Origin: Shewanella sp. 1CM18E
GTDB taxonomy: Bacteria > Pseudomonadota > Gammaproteobacteria > Enterobacterales > Shewanellaceae
NCBI RefSeq assembly: GCF_023161665.1
Contig: NZ_JALNTW010000001.1
Coordinates: 539,444 to 603,443 of the forward strand
Reading direction: 5' to 3'
DNA: 64,000 nt
Part shown: piece by piece, positions 19,518 through 29,846 of the stretch
How positions within the stretch are numbered: the stretch's first letter is position 1
Layout: each line of letters starts with the position of its first letter
The notes under the pieces: generated by a model
What the model was told of the DNA's origin: nothing
The model's input: only the letters and a program-made list of their open reading frames with translations
Database searches by the model: none
Position numbers and translations under genes: made by a program

Positions 19518-22289
19518 ATGAAACCTAACATGAACCTTTCAGCGATAAGCTTAGCCATCAGCATGGCGGCGCTGACCCCCACAACTTTGTTTGCGGCAGA
19601 AGCAGCAGACAAATCAAATGCCAAAGAAGAAATAGAAAAAATCGAAGTTACCGGCTCACGCATTAAGCGCGCCGACTTTGAAGGTGTCGCACCAGTTACC
19701 GTTATTACCGCCGATGATATTGCCAATAGTGGCCTAAGTTCTATTTCAGAAGTACTGCAGTCATCAGTTGCTAATACCGGTGGCTCACTCAATGGTGAGA
19801 GCGATGGTTTCACTGATAGTGCCAGCTCAGTAAACCTACGTGGTATGGGCGCTAACCGCACCTTGGTTTTAATAAACGGCCGTCGTCAAGCGTCATTCCC
19901 TAGCGCAGCAGGCGGCACTTCAAACTTTGTCGACGTATCAGATATTCCAACAGCTGCTGTAGACCGCATTGAAATTCTTACTGGTGGCGCCTCAGCCATT
20001 TACGGTTCAGATGCTGTTGGTGGTGTAGTCAACATTATCTTAAAGCAGCGGTATGATGGCGCTAAAGTTGCTGCCAAGTATACCGACCCAACTCAAGGCG
20101 GTGGTGAGCAGCTAGACCTGTCTTACCTACAAGGTTTTAATACCGATCGAAGCCAAACCTTATTAATGCTTGAATACAAGAAAGTTGAATCGATCCAAAC
20201 TTACCAACGTGATGATCTGTATAGCCCTTCTTACTATGAAAATGAAGATGGAGAACTTACCTGGGGCGCGGGCCCTTATGGTGATGCTTCGCCTTCAAGT
20301 TGGTCTTCAAGAATTACCGATTACAGCAAGGTTTATCACGACGAAAAATACGTCAACTTAGATGAGCAACAATGTAACGACCTATTTGGAGATAAAGGCA
20401 TATATCGACCAGATTATAAATACGGTTGTTACTATGATAAGTATGCTGACCGTGGCCTAAAATCGGCTTACGACCGGGTAAACCTAGTGCTTAACTCAAC
20501 CTATGATTTGAATGATGACTGGCAGATCTACGGTATGATCAACGCTTCTTACAAAGAGTCGACTAAATATAAAGATGAAAAAGGCTTTGGTAGGAGTATT
20601 TACCAAGATGAAGCTACCGGCGCACTAAGTTACGACAAATACGAATTTGAAGATGACAACCGCTTCTACCTGGCTCGCAGAATGGAAGAGTATCCAGGAC
20701 CACGTACTTATGATACCCAAAATACTAAAGCGGCTATCTCATTTGGCGCAGATGGCACCATAGGTGATTATGAATTAGATCTATCTTGGTCAAGCAGCTA
20801 CAACAAGTACGAGAAGCAAAACCATCACATGGTTAAAGCTGATGCCCTACTTGATATTGTCACCTTTGATCCAAATGATGCCGATCCTTCTAAGTGGTAT
20901 CCAAATCGCCAAATGACAGCAGAACAAGCTGATATGCTTATCGCTGATTCAACCAAGAATTCAGATTCGAGTATGCATCAATTCCAAGCGGTATTCACCG
21001 GTGATTTAATGGAACTACCAGCAGGTACTGCTGGTTTCGCGACTACTGCCGAATGGGCGCGTGAAAGCTATGAAGACACCTTAGATGAAGTAACAATGAG
21101 TGGTGGTTTAATCGGTATGGGTGGCACTGGTGGTAAAGGAGATCGTGACCGCGTTGCCGTTGCTGGTGAAATCCAAGTGCCTATTCTAGCCAATATGACT
21201 GGCGTTAAATCATTAGATTTATCTGCAGCACTACGTTACGACCAGTATTTAGATGACTCAAATGTTGATGGTGCAACTACACCACAAGTGGGTCTTTCAT
21301 ACCGCCCTATTGAAGAAGTGATGATAAGAGCTAACTGGGGAAAGAGCTTTAGAGCCCCAGATATGCACCGCTTATATGCTGGCCTGACTCGAGCATACGG
21401 TTCAACTTCATATCCACATCCAACCATCCCTGATGAAGTGTATGAAGATAATTACAGCAGTATAAGCTCTGGCAACATCAACCTTGAGGAAGAAAAAGGC
21501 GAGTTCTGGAACTTAGGTTTTGTGGCAAACATTACTGATAATGCAGATATCTCTGTTGACTGGTGGAACATCGAACTTGAAGGTGCAGTTAAAACTATTT
21601 CTACTGACGAAATGTTAGATGATGAAGCTAAGTACAAGCAAACTGGCAACTACAATAACTGCGATGAAATGGACATTGTCGGCTACCTAACTGAACTTGA
21701 TGATGATGACATTGAAAATATTGCCTGTATGCGTAAAGGCCCTATCAACAGCGCTTATGAAGCCTCTGAAGGTATCGATACTAGCTTTAACTATCAGTTC
21801 CCAGAAACTGCAGTAGGAGATTTTAAGTTTAAAGTTGCCGCTTCGTACTTAATCAAGAAAGAGTACCAAGAGCGTGTTGATAGCAAAATTGAAGAACAGA
21901 CTGAAACCGATTACTTCCCCAAGTGGAAAGGTAACGCCAGCCTAAGCTGGAGCTATCAAGATTTCCGCGCAACTGTAGCTTACTTCTACACCGGAGAAGC
22001 AAAAGGCACAGATACCTTTACTTTAATAGATAGTAATGGTGACGAGTATGAAGAAGATGATTACACCGACACACTAGATGCATATCAAGTAGTCAACATT
22101 ACCTTGGCCTATTATGCACCTTGGGATGGTAAATTCACCGCAGGTGTTAAAAACCTAACCGATGAAATGCCACCTTTATATGACGTTCGTAACGACAAGC
22201 ACAATGACTGGCCTTTCTATGAAGATGATAACAGTAGCTATTCAAATACTGGTCGTAGTTTCTTTATTGGCTACTCACAAAAGTTCTAA
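19518..22289 (+). CDS. TonB-dependent outer-membrane receptor
   Basis: A 923-residue receptor with a signal peptide (cleavage near LFA-AEAA), a TonB-box-like IEKIEVTGSRI and a plug domain (VTVITADDIANSGLSSISEVL, LRGMGANRTLVLINGR, ILTGGASAIYGSDAVGGVVNI). The C-terminal barrel ends in aromatic FFIGYSQKF. It imports a substrate into the periplasm using the proton motive force via TonB. This type (with GSRI after the box) is common for peptide or carbohydrate uptake in Alteromonadales. No Fur box is evident upstream, which argues against a siderophore. It precedes the S9 peptidase gene and is divergent from the CadC-like regulator. Confidence 0.93.
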   Translation: MKPNMNLSAISLAISMAALTPTTLFAAEAADKSNAKEEIEKIEVTGSRIKRADFEGVAPVTVITADDIANSGLSSISEVLQSSVANTGGSLNGESDGFTDSASSVNLRGMGANRTLVLINGRRQASFPSAAGGTSNFVDVSDIPTAAVDRIEILTGGASAIYGSDAVGGVVNIILKQRYDGAKVAAKYTDPTQGGGEQLDLSYLQGFNTDRSQTLLMLEYKKVESIQTYQRDDLYSPSYYENEDGELTWGAGPYGDASPSSWSSRITDYSKVYHDEKYVNLDEQQCNDLFGDKGIYRPDYKYGCYYDKYADRGLKSAYDRVNLVLNSTYDLNDDWQIYGMINASYKESTKYKDEKGFGRSIYQDEATGALSYDKYEFEDDNRFYLARRMEEYPGPRTYDTQNTKAAISFGADGTIGDYELDLSWSSSYNKYEKQNHHMVKADALLDIVTFDPNDADPSKWYPNRQMTAEQADMLIADSTKNSDSSMHQFQAVFTGDLMELPAGTAGFATTAEWARESYEDTLDEVTMSGGLIGMGGTGGKGDRDRVAVAGEIQVPILANMTGVKSLDLSAALRYDQYLDDSNVDGATTPQVGLSYRPIEEVMIRANWGKSFRAPDMHRLYAGLTRAYGSTSYPHPTIPDEVYEDNYSSISSGNINLEEEKGEFWNLGFVANITDNADISVDWWNIELEGAVKTISTDEMLDDEAKYKQTGNYNNCDEMDIVGYLTELDDDDIENIACMRKGPINSAYEASEGIDTSFNYQFPETAVGDFKFKVAASYLIKKEYQERVDSKIEEQTETDYFPKWKGNASLSWSYQDFRATVAYFYTGEAKGTDTFTLIDSNGDEYEEDDYTDTLDAYQVVNITLAYYAPWDGKFTAGVKNLTDEMPPLYDVRNDKHNDWPFYEDDNSSYSNTGRSFFIGYSQKF

Positions 22290-22323
22290 TCTGGTGTAAA
22301 CCTCCAATCAGCACCAGAAGCTT

Positions 22324-22349
22324 AGCGCCCATCTCTGGGCGCTTTTTTT
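22324..22349 (+). terminator. Terminator/attenuator after the TonB receptor gene
   Basis: Stem AGCGCCCA / TGGGCGCT with loop TCTC, followed by T7. It sits only about 30 bases before the S9 peptidase start, so it may reduce rather than stop read-through. Confidence 0.85.
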
Positions 22350-22377
22350 ACAGTTAGCTCTATGTCAGGAGATAAGA

Positions 22378-24885
22378 ATGTCTCGAAGCTCGCTCTTAAA
22401 GTTTGCCCTGATAGCTATTTGCAGCCCGCTATTAACTAGCAATGCAATAAGCAGCACCTATCAATTACCTAGCCAACCACTGCAAAATGTCGTTGAGCAA
22501 ACAAAAAATGTTAGCACTCGCTTATCACAAGATAAGCAATGGCTCGCAGTACTAACTCCCAGAAGCCACTTAACGATTGAGAACTTAGCAAGCAACGAGC
22601 GTAAGTTAGCCGGCCTTAGAGTATCGACTGAGTCTCTCACACCAAGCCGAATTAAATATACCTATTTAAGCATCGAGTTAGTTAATTTGCATGGCGCAGC
22701 TGCGGCAAATATCAATGTACCTCTACGCAAAGGGATGCAGGTTGCAAGTGTTAGCTTTTCGCCCAATAGCCGCTATTTGAGCTATATAGGCTTGAATAAA
22801 AATAGCGCTGACCTTTATATTTACGACATCGAAAAGAATCAAACTACAAAGCTCAACCCAAGCCGATTGAACGCCACATTAGGGCTTAAATATATCTGGA
22901 GTAATGATAGCCAAGGTATATTTACCAACCTCGCGCTAACAACAAATATCGAACCAAAAACTCAATTAATCTTTAGTCCCAATATCAGTCAAACATCAGG
23001 TAAAAAAGCGCCGCGTCGCACCTACCAAGATCTGTTACAAAACGCGCAAGATGAAGCTGAGTTTTCCGCCCTTACCACCAGCCAACTGAGCTTCATCAAT
23101 TTAGATGGTAATGTTAGCGCTATTGGCCAACCAGCCATTAATATCAGCTATAGCTTATCGCCAGATGATAAATACTTATTAGTCAAACGCGTAAATCCGC
23201 CATTTTCTTACATGGTTAAATACTATGATTTTGCTCAAAGCGTTGAGCTATTTAGTAGCGATGGAACTAAGCTAAAAAACCTCGCCAGCCTTGAGAGTAG
23301 TGAGTATCGCGCCCCTGGGAGTGACTCGGTAAGAAAAGGTCCGCGAATGATCCACTGGCGCGCAGATAAACCTAGCACTTTAGCGTTTGTACAAGCACTA
23401 GATAAAGGTGATAGTCGCCTAAAAGTTGCCTACAGAGATCAGCTATTACAACTTAATGCCCCTTTTAATCAACAGCCAACGCCACTGACAAAAACGCCTT
23501 GGCGGATAAGAAGCATTCAATGGGCAGAGCAGAATACTGCAGTGATAACCGAACGCCAATCTGATAAAAAACAGATGCGTGTTAGCTTATTAGATACAAC
23601 TGAAAAGAGTAACCAGCAACTCTCACTTTGGTATCAAAAAGCAATTCGCGACACCTATAAAGACCCGGGCCGTTTATATCGTCAACCAGCCAAGGTCAAT
23701 GGCCAACAGCTAGGGCGAGTCGTAAAGCAACATAACAATGCATTTTTACACTATGGCTTAGGTGCATCACCGCAAGGACTCAAACCTTTTCTAAAAGCCT
23801 TGCCTATTAGTAAAAATACCGCTTTGGTTAACAAGAGTCAGACATTATGGTCATCACCGAACGAGCAGCTCGAAAGCATTAAGTACATAGTTAATCTTAA
23901 GCCATTAACCGTAATTATCAGCAGACAAACCGCAGATACGCCGCCTCAATTAGTCATGGTTAATACCGAGTCAGGCCAAGAGCGTAACTTGTATGAGAAC
24001 AAACAAAATCTCAATGCCTACAAGGGGATGACAAGGCAGTTGGTTAACTACACCCGTAAAGATGGCCTGCCTTTATCTGGGATCTTATATTTGCCTGCTG
24101 GTTATAAAAAAAGTGATGGCCGTTTACCTGTTCTTATGTGGGCTTACCCACGAGAATACAAAAATGCAGAGGTTGCTAGCCAAGTAAACTATTCAGCCAA
24201 CCAATATCAAAATATTAGTACTAAGGGCCCAGTTCCATTTGTGGCTAACGGCTACGCTATTTTTGATAAAGTCGCGATGCCGATTGTTGGTGAGGGTAAC
24301 GAAAAACCTAATGATAGCTTTAGAGATCAACTCGTTGCCAACGCCAGTGCTGCCATCGACACCCTAGTGGATATGGGCGTTGCCGATAGAGAGCGAATTG
24401 CTATCGGCGGCCACTCATACGGTGCATTTATGGTGGCGAATCTACTTGCGCATTCCGATCTTTTTGCTGCAGGCATTGCCCGTAGTGGCGCCTATAACCG
24501 CTCACTGACTCCTTTTGGATTCCAGCATGAAAAACGCAATTACTGGGAGGCGCCAAGTCTGTACCAGCAAATATCGCCATTTACTCATGCTGATAAAATC
24601 GACGAGCCTTTACTGCTGATGCACGGCGAAATGGACTCGAACTCAGGAACCTACCCAATGCAATCGGCTAGATTGTTTAAAGCAATACGTGGTTTAGGTG
24701 GGCAAGCTCGCCTAGTAACATTCCCCTATGAAAGCCACAGCTACAAGGCTAAAGAGTCGATTATGCATATGCTCTGGGAGCAAGAAAGCTGGCTTGAACA
24801 ACACCTTAAACAGCCAACATTGGGTAAAAGCGATAGCGCCTTTGGCCAACCTGGTCTAAATGAAGCTCAAGTGACGTTTCATTAA
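22378..24885 (+). CDS. S9 family (prolyl oligopeptidase-type) serine peptidase, secreted
   Basis: An 835-residue secreted peptidase. A signal peptide (residues 1-25) is followed by a beta-propeller-like region and a C-terminal alpha/beta hydrolase domain. The catalytic triad is visible as Ser680 in GGHSYGAFM, Asp753 in HGEMDSNSG and His787 in YESHSYK. The GGHSYGAFM form is typical of glutamyl endopeptidase/acylaminoacyl peptidase-like members. The enzyme should cut short peptides in the periplasm or outside. It lies 88 bases after the TonB receptor gene with a terminator between, suggesting partial co-expression and a joint role in peptide use. Confidence 0.9.
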   Translation: MSRSSLLKFALIAICSPLLTSNAISSTYQLPSQPLQNVVEQTKNVSTRLSQDKQWLAVLTPRSHLTIENLASNERKLAGLRVSTESLTPSRIKYTYLSIELVNLHGAAAANINVPLRKGMQVASVSFSPNSRYLSYIGLNKNSADLYIYDIEKNQTTKLNPSRLNATLGLKYIWSNDSQGIFTNLALTTNIEPKTQLIFSPNISQTSGKKAPRRTYQDLLQNAQDEAEFSALTTSQLSFINLDGNVSAIGQPAINISYSLSPDDKYLLVKRVNPPFSYMVKYYDFAQSVELFSSDGTKLKNLASLESSEYRAPGSDSVRKGPRMIHWRADKPSTLAFVQALDKGDSRLKVAYRDQLLQLNAPFNQQPTPLTKTPWRIRSIQWAEQNTAVITERQSDKKQMRVSLLDTTEKSNQQLSLWYQKAIRDTYKDPGRLYRQPAKVNGQQLGRVVKQHNNAFLHYGLGASPQGLKPFLKALPISKNTALVNKSQTLWSSPNEQLESIKYIVNLKPLTVIISRQTADTPPQLVMVNTESGQERNLYENKQNLNAYKGMTRQLVNYTRKDGLPLSGILYLPAGYKKSDGRLPVLMWAYPREYKNAEVASQVNYSANQYQNISTKGPVPFVANGYAIFDKVAMPIVGEGNEKPNDSFRDQLVANASAAIDTLVDMGVADRERIAIGGHSYGAFMVANLLAHSDLFAAGIARSGAYNRSLTPFGFQHEKRNYWEAPSLYQQISPFTHADKIDEPLLLMHGEMDSNSGTYPMQSARLFKAIRGLGGQARLVTFPYESHSYKAKESIMHMLWEQESWLEQHLKQPTLGKSDSAFGQPGLNEAQVTFH

Positions 24886-24893
24886 TAGCACTA

Positions 24894-24926
24894 AAAAGTG
24901 GCGACTTAATTCAAGTCGCCACTTTT
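24894..24926. terminator. Terminator after the S9 peptidase gene
   Basis: A perfect 14-bp stem AAAAGTGGCGACTT / AAGTCGCCACTTTT with a 5-base loop. The A and T ends make it usable in both directions. Confidence 0.85.
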
Positions 24927-25044
24927 CCTCACCAACTTGAAAACCCCACATAGAGCCGGGGCCACAGCTACTTATCAAAGTGCTCAATAAACAGTGGCGA
25001 TTGCAATGCCTAATAACAATTAATAGAAATAGGAGTCTAGACCT

Positions 25045-26526
25045 ATGACAAACTCAGCGAGTTATTTTCCAATGAAGGCTGTTTGTTCAGCACTATTTTC
25101 ATGGGGCCTTATTTCAGGCTTATTGGCAAATATTGCCATCGCGAAAAACCAAGACGTTAGTTCGCTCACCGACTCACAAGTGCATATCCAAACTGCTACA
25201 GACCCATTTTCTCCTGTAATAGCTGCTGAGTATTTGCCTAAAAATATCATCTATTTAATTGGTGATGGTATGGGGCCAGCCTACACTACCGCATACCGCT
25301 ATTACAGTGATAACCCACAAACTAACAGAGTAGAGAAAACCATTTTCGATCAACTGCTCGTAGGTATGTCGAGCACTTACCCTGATGATGACACTTATGT
25401 CACCGATTCAGCCGCGGCGGCGACGGCATTGGCGACCAGTTATAAAAGCTATAATGGCGCCATAGCGGTTGATCATCAACATGGCGCACTGCCAACGATT
25501 TTTGAAATAGCCAAAGCACAAGGAAAAACCACTGCCATTGTAGTGACATCACAAATTAACCACGCCACTCCTGCAAGCTTTTTAGCCCACAATGAAAGCC
25601 GCCGTAATTACGACCAAATTGCCGATAGCTATATAAGCAATCTAGTACACCAACGCCCCATAGCAGATCTGATGTTAGGCGGCGGTACGCAATACTTTGT
25701 CAGAGAAGATAGAGATTTAACCCTTGAGTTCCAAGAGTTTGGTTACCAGTATGTCGATCAACTAACAGACCTAAATAGTATCAGCAGCCTACCTGCTTTG
25801 GGCTTATTTGCCCCTAAAGGCTTACCTGCGGCCATAAGAAGCGATGATCCTTTAAGGCTGACAACAATGACAGCTAAAGCGCTAGATCTATTAAGCAAAC
25901 AAGATGCGCCGTTTATTGCTTTGGTTGAAGCAAGTCAAATTGATTGGTGCGGCCACAGTAACGATATCACCTGCGCCATGACCGAAATGCACGACTTTGC
26001 CAAAACACTTGAACTCGCCAAGCGTTATGTCGATGCCCACCCTGATACGCTATTAGTTGCAACGGCCGACCATTCAACAGGCGGTCTAACCCTTGGCAGA
26101 GATGGCACATATCAATGGCAAGGCCAATTACTGCATCAGGTACACAGCTTACCTCGCAGCATCGCCAAACTGATTATTAACACACCTGATGTACTCAATG
26201 ATTTAAATACATTTAGCACTTTTTTACGCCCACATATCAGTATCGATATCGAAGATAAAAAACTCGATAGTTTGCGTTGGAAATTAAATTCACGTCTCAC
26301 TCAGCATAAAGCAGAGCAACACATCACCGACGATCTAAAGCAAGCTATTGATAAATTGACCTATACTGGATGGACAACCGGAGGGCATGACGCAATCGAC
26401 GTACCCGTTTACGCCTACGGCAAAGGTGCACTGTACTTTAGAGGGCATAAAGACAATACCGAAATCGCGGCAACCTTGATTCAGATGGTACAAGACGAGC
26501 GCTATAAGCAAACTTCATCGTTCTAA
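25045..26526 (+). CDS. Alkaline phosphatase (PhoA family)
   Basis: A 493-residue exported phosphomonoesterase. The N-terminus has a hydrophobic segment (ALFSWGLISGLLANIAIA), giving a signal peptide of about 33 residues. Metal and active-site motifs are intact: YLIGDGMG (Asp74), nucleophile Ser122 in VTDSAAAATALAT, EASQIDWCGHSND, TADHSTGGL and TTGGHDAIDVPVY. Zinc and magnesium are the expected cofactors. A Pho box was looked for upstream and not found. It lies 160 bases beyond the S9 peptidase terminator and may belong to the same scavenging locus. Confidence 0.93.
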   Translation: MTNSASYFPMKAVCSALFSWGLISGLLANIAIAKNQDVSSLTDSQVHIQTATDPFSPVIAAEYLPKNIIYLIGDGMGPAYTTAYRYYSDNPQTNRVEKTIFDQLLVGMSSTYPDDDTYVTDSAAAATALATSYKSYNGAIAVDHQHGALPTIFEIAKAQGKTTAIVVTSQINHATPASFLAHNESRRNYDQIADSYISNLVHQRPIADLMLGGGTQYFVREDRDLTLEFQEFGYQYVDQLTDLNSISSLPALGLFAPKGLPAAIRSDDPLRLTTMTAKALDLLSKQDAPFIALVEASQIDWCGHSNDITCAMTEMHDFAKTLELAKRYVDAHPDTLLVATADHSTGGLTLGRDGTYQWQGQLLHQVHSLPRSIAKLIINTPDVLNDLNTFSTFLRPHISIDIEDKKLDSLRWKLNSRLTQHKAEQHITDDLKQAIDKLTYTGWTTGGHDAIDVPVYAYGKGALYFRGHKDNTEIAATLIQMVQDERYKQTSSF

Positions 26527-26740
26527 TCCGAGTAACGATAAAGGCAGTAAACTAAAAGTTCACTTTACTAACAGTGCAAGTAACGATTAACTTAAACAGC
26601 TACTTATTTAGCAATACATTGAGTTTGGAGTATATTTAGCTAACGACTTATCTAGCTACAAAAGAAGTAACAATGTCTTATTTTAATGTTAGCGCGCAAC
26701 AATAACTAAGCCGCTAATTTAAAGCACAAGGAACTGTTAT

Positions 26741-27436
26741 ATGAATATGACGCAAAAAATGACTGCCGAGTTTATCGGCACACTTTGGCTAGTATTAGGT
26801 GGTTGTGGTAGCGCCGTCTTGGCTGCAGCATTTCCCGAAGTCGGCATCGGCTTACTCGGAGTTGCTTTCGCATTTGGTTTAACTGTACTGACGATGGCAT
26901 TCGCTATTGGCCATATTTCCGGCTGTCATTTAAATCCAGCCGTGTCTATTGGCCTCTGGGCCGGAGGACGTTTTCCGGCATCAGAGTTATTGCCATACAT
27001 TATTGCTCAAGTTGCGGGAGGTATTGCTGGTGCAGGTATTTTATACCTTATTGCCTCAGGCCAAGATGGCTTTAGTTTATCAGCAGGGTTTGCATCCAAC
27101 GGCTATGGTGATCACTCGCCAGGGGGCTACAGCTTAACTGCGGCGCTAATTTGTGAAATCGTAATGACGATGTTTTTCTTAATCATCATTCTTGGTGCAA
27201 CCGACTCACGGGCACCTAAAGGTTTTGCGCCAATTGCTATTGGCCTTGGCTTAACCCTTATCCACTTAATTAGCATTCCAGTGACTAATACATCGGTCAA
27301 TCCAGCCCGCAGTACAGGCCCAGCTCTTTTTGTAGGAGATTGGGCAACCTCGCAACTCTGGCTATTTTGGGTTGCGCCCATAATCGGTGCCATTATCGCC
27401 GGCGGCATTTACAAAATATTTGATGCTAAAGAATAA
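26741..27436 (+). CDS. aqpZ: Aquaporin Z
   Basis: A 231-residue water channel of the inner membrane with six spans. The two pore motifs are present as HLNPAVSIG and [10 protein letters not shown]. The Arg of the second motif, needed for the selectivity filter, is intact, and the length matches AqpZ. A 214-base gap separates it from the phosphatase gene and a palindromic terminator follows. Confidence 0.96.
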   Translation: MNMTQKMTAEFIGTLWLVLGGCGSAVLAAAFPEVGIGLLGVAFAFGLTVLTMAFAIGHISGCHLNPAVSIGLWAGGRFPASELLPYIIAQVAGGIAGAGILYLIASGQDGFSLSAGFASNGYGDHSPGGYSLTAALICEIVMTMFFLIIILGATDSRAPKGFAPIAIGLGLTLIHLISIPVTNTSVNPARSTGPALFVGDWATSQLWLFWVAPIIGAIIAGGIYKIFDAKE

Positions 27437-27450
27437 GTCATAATCAAAAT

Positions 27451-27480
27451 AACAGAGCTTAATTAAGCTCTGTTTTCTTT
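27451..27480 (+). terminator. Terminator after aqpZ
   Basis: A 24-base perfect palindrome AACAGAGCTTAATTAAGCTCTGTT is followed by T-rich sequence. Confidence 0.8.
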
Positions 27481-27572
27481 TTCAATAGTCACCTAGATGT
27501 TATTATCCGTCTCAATCGGCGCGCTTTGCTTGTTTCAAGGCTCGCCTCATTTACTATTAAGAGATGTAAACC

Positions 27573-27953
27573 ATGAGCAACAAAAGCAAAACACTTAAGC
27601 AAGTTACTGAAATGACGCCAGAAGCTCGTTACGACTACCTAGTTGAGCAAGTGAAAGAACACAAAACATTGTGGTCATTACAGGATTTAGACGGTTGTGT
27701 TATGTTGACCACTGAAGAGGAAGATTGTATTCCAATGTGGCCAACTGAAGAGGCTGCTGCTTCATGGGCTGTTGACGACTGGGCTGATTGCCAAACTTTA
27801 GCGATTCCTGTTGATGAATGGTTAGAGCGTTGGGTTCCAGGCATGCAAGATGACGATTTATTCGTTGCAGTATTCCCAGTACAAGATGATCTAGGTGTAG
27901 TGATCCCACCTTATGAGCTAGAAGAGCGTCTAGCGCCTAAAAAGCGCCACTAA
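27573..27953 (+). CDS. DUF2750 family protein
   Basis: A 126-residue acidic, cytoplasmic protein of unknown function. The sequence (RYDYLVEQVKEHKTLWSLQD, WPTEEAAASWAVDDWADC, DEWLERWVPGM) fits the uncharacterised DUF2750 family found in gammaproteobacteria. Its own promoter region and terminator suggest a single-gene unit. Confidence 0.85.
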   Translation: MSNKSKTLKQVTEMTPEARYDYLVEQVKEHKTLWSLQDLDGCVMLTTEEEDCIPMWPTEEAAASWAVDDWADCQTLAIPVDEWLERWVPGMQDDDLFVAVFPVQDDLGVVIPPYELEERLAPKKRH

Positions 27954-27958
27954 TTATT

Positions 27959-28007
27959 AAGACCCTTTGATGGCAGGCCATATTCGCTTGCCATCTTGGT
28001 CTTTTTA
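27959..28007 (+). terminator. Terminator after the DUF2750 gene
   Basis: A long hairpin with outer arms AAGACC / GGTCTT and inner arms GATGGCA / TTGCCATC, ending in T5. Confidence 0.75.
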
Positions 28008-28039
28008 TCTGCTAATAAAACTACAAAGAGAATAAAAAA

Positions 28040-28540
28040 GTGGATAGTGAAAAGCCTGTAATCCCCGAAAAGTCTGCAACTAGCAATAGCTCCCACGATA
28101 CTCAAACCTCTAATAGCACCGCAGAAACCCCAACTGAAAAAATTAACATGCCCAAGCGCCTTATCGCCTTGCTCATCTTTTTAGTGGTGATTTCTATTAG
28201 TGGCTTAATGGCTAAACAAGGCGTGCTATTTTGTATCTTAACCCTGTTTATGGTGCTAGCAATTATCGGTAAACAAAAAGCAGGCTTGTTAATGCTAAGA
28301 GTATATACCTCACTGCAGTTAGCCATAGCCAGTGCATTGCCTATAATGCTGCAAGATCCAGATAACATGGTGCCTTCTGAACCATCTAGTTATGCCATTG
28401 GCAGTTTTAGCATGCAACTACCCGATTGGTTTGTGTTCGGTGTACTTATCATCATATCATTGCTGCAAGTTTGGATAGCCTTTACCCCAAAGGTGAGCCG
28501 CTACTTTAGCCGCGCAATAAACCTTAATATCATGCGCTAA
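28040..28540 (+). CDS. Membrane protein of unknown function
   Basis: A 166-residue protein. The first 40 residues are polar and rich in Ser and Thr, probably cytoplasmic. Three or four hydrophobic stretches follow (IALLIFLVVISISGLMA, GVLFCILTLFMVLAIIG, LQLAIASALPIML, WFVFGVLIIISLLQVWI). The start is GTG at 28040 after an AAAGAGAATAA purine tract. No family is recognised. Confidence 0.7.
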   Translation: MDSEKPVIPEKSATSNSSHDTQTSNSTAETPTEKINMPKRLIALLIFLVVISISGLMAKQGVLFCILTLFMVLAIIGKQKAGLLMLRVYTSLQLAIASALPIMLQDPDNMVPSEPSSYAIGSFSMQLPDWFVFGVLIIISLLQVWIAFTPKVSRYFSRAINLNIMR

Positions 28541-28581
28541 CTTAATATGCTTGCTGTAACGGCGAGCCAAACTGCAGATAC

Positions 28582-28611
28582 AAAAAAGCCGTCATAAGAC
28601 GGCTTTTTTAG
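28582..28611. terminator. Bidirectional terminator between the membrane protein gene and erpA
   Basis: AAAAAAGCCGTC / GACGGCTTTTTT with loop ATAA. The A and T tracts serve both converging genes. Confidence 0.88.
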
Positions 28612-28628
28612 TGTTTAATCAATATCAA

Positions 28629-28979
28629 TTAAACAGAGAAACTTGCACCACAACCACAGGTAGTTGTTGCATTAGGGTTCTTAACAAAGAAACGCGAACC
28701 TTCAAGGCCTGACGTATAATCAACTTCACCGCCAACAAGGTATTGTAAGCTCATTGGGTCAACGACCAACTGAACACCTTGCTTCTCTACCGTGAAGTCG
28801 CCTTCGTTTACTTTCTCATCGAACGTAAAGCCATATTGGAAACCTGAGCAACCGCCACCTGTTACGTATACACGTAGCTTAAGTGCGTCATTTTCTTCCT
28901 CATCGAGCAAGGTTTTTACTTTTGAAGCCGCCGCATCAGTAAAACGGATTGGCAAAGCATCTTCAGCTTGTTCAGTCAT
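28629..28979 (-). CDS. erpA: Iron-sulfur cluster insertion protein
   Basis: A 116-residue A-type carrier that delivers Fe-S clusters to apoproteins, including those of isoprenoid synthesis. The three conserved cysteines are present in [10 protein letters not shown] and CGCGASFSV. The length matches ErpA rather than IscA or SufA. Its start overlaps the end of the upstream coiled-coil protein gene by 8 bases, so the two are translationally linked. Confidence 0.95.
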   Translation of the reverse strand: MTEQAEDALPIRFTDAAASKVKTLLDEEENDALKLRVYVTGGGCSGFQYGFTFDEKVNEGDFTVEKQGVQLVVDPMSLQYLVGGEVDYTSGLEGSRFFVKNPNATTTCGCGASFSV

Positions 28980-29775
28980 TACTACCTCTTACATCTGTTT
29001 GCTGTGCAGAATTATCTAATACCTGACCATTTTGTTCAAGTAATATGCCCTGCTCTTTTTCATCCACAAGTAAATCTTGTGCGCTATATTCCTGTTCGGT
29101 TTGTGAGCCTTTGGTCCAACGGCTGGCAGGAACAATCACTTTGGCCTTCACTCTAGATAAGCTAAAGCCTTCTGGCAATGTAAATTCGCCATCTAAGATC
29201 TGAAAATACCTAAATTTGAATTTAAACGAGTCGTCTGTCAAATCTGCCAGTTTAAGGTTAACGGTTTTACCGTCTTGCAAACCCACTAATGTAATTTCAC
29301 CGCGCCCTGCTAGTGACCGCTTACGCTTCTCTAACTGAGTCAGTACTAACTTGATGCGATACTGGCGCGGCTCAATACTTGGTGTAAGCTCTAGGCCATT
29401 AATCGCCACACCATCAGCACTATTTTCTGGTGCCATTACACTACGATAAAAAGCCAGCTCTCGTGCTAACTCATTATTCTTAGCATTTTGTTCAACAAAC
29501 ATAGCTTGCATGTTGTCGTTAGCTTCACGCTCAACCGCAAGTTCAATATTACGCGCCGCTAACGTCTGTGCTTGTTCCTGTAATTGCGCAATATATTGTT
29601 CAGATTTATCAACTTTAACTGCCGCTTTCGGTAAATAATGTTGCTTTGCAAAATCGTAACTTAAACCACCTAAAACAAACGCTACCAGGACTAAAAACAA
29701 TAAATACACACTTGAGGGTCTAATTTGTCGTTCAACCACTTGCATGCGATCGACCCAACGATGATAATTTGACAT
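28972..29775 (-). CDS. Single-span membrane protein with periplasmic coiled coil (DUF6776-like)
   Basis: A 267-residue protein of unknown function. One membrane span ([19 protein letters not shown]) lies at residues 22-42. A coiled coil follows at about 55-110 ([20 protein letters not shown]), then a beta-rich C-terminal domain. It resembles an uncharacterised family seen next to erpA in related bacteria, possibly DUF6776; this is unverified. The gene overlaps erpA by 8 bases. Confidence 0.78.
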   Translation of the reverse strand: MSNYHRWVDRMQVVERQIRPSSVYLLFLVLVAFVLGGLSYDFAKQHYLPKAAVKVDKSEQYIAQLQEQAQTLAARNIELAVEREANDNMQAMFVEQNAKNNELARELAFYRSVMAPENSADGVAINGLELTPSIEPRQYRIKLVLTQLEKRKRSLAGRGEITLVGLQDGKTVNLKLADLTDDSFKFKFRYFQILDGEFTLPEGFSLSRVKAKVIVPASRWTKGSQTEQEYSAQDLLVDEKEQGILLEQNGQVLDNSAQQTDVRGSND

Positions 29776-29846
29776 TAAGTAACAGTCCCTTAATAAAAAA
29801 GCTCACATTGTCTACCAACGTGACAAACAAAATTTTGGAAATTTCT

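Noticed and set aside
29769..29846. TTG start at 29769 for the ClC gene
   Set aside because: It overlaps the divergent gene start, lacks a ribosome site and would add a non-conserved N-terminal segment. GTG at 29847 is better placed.
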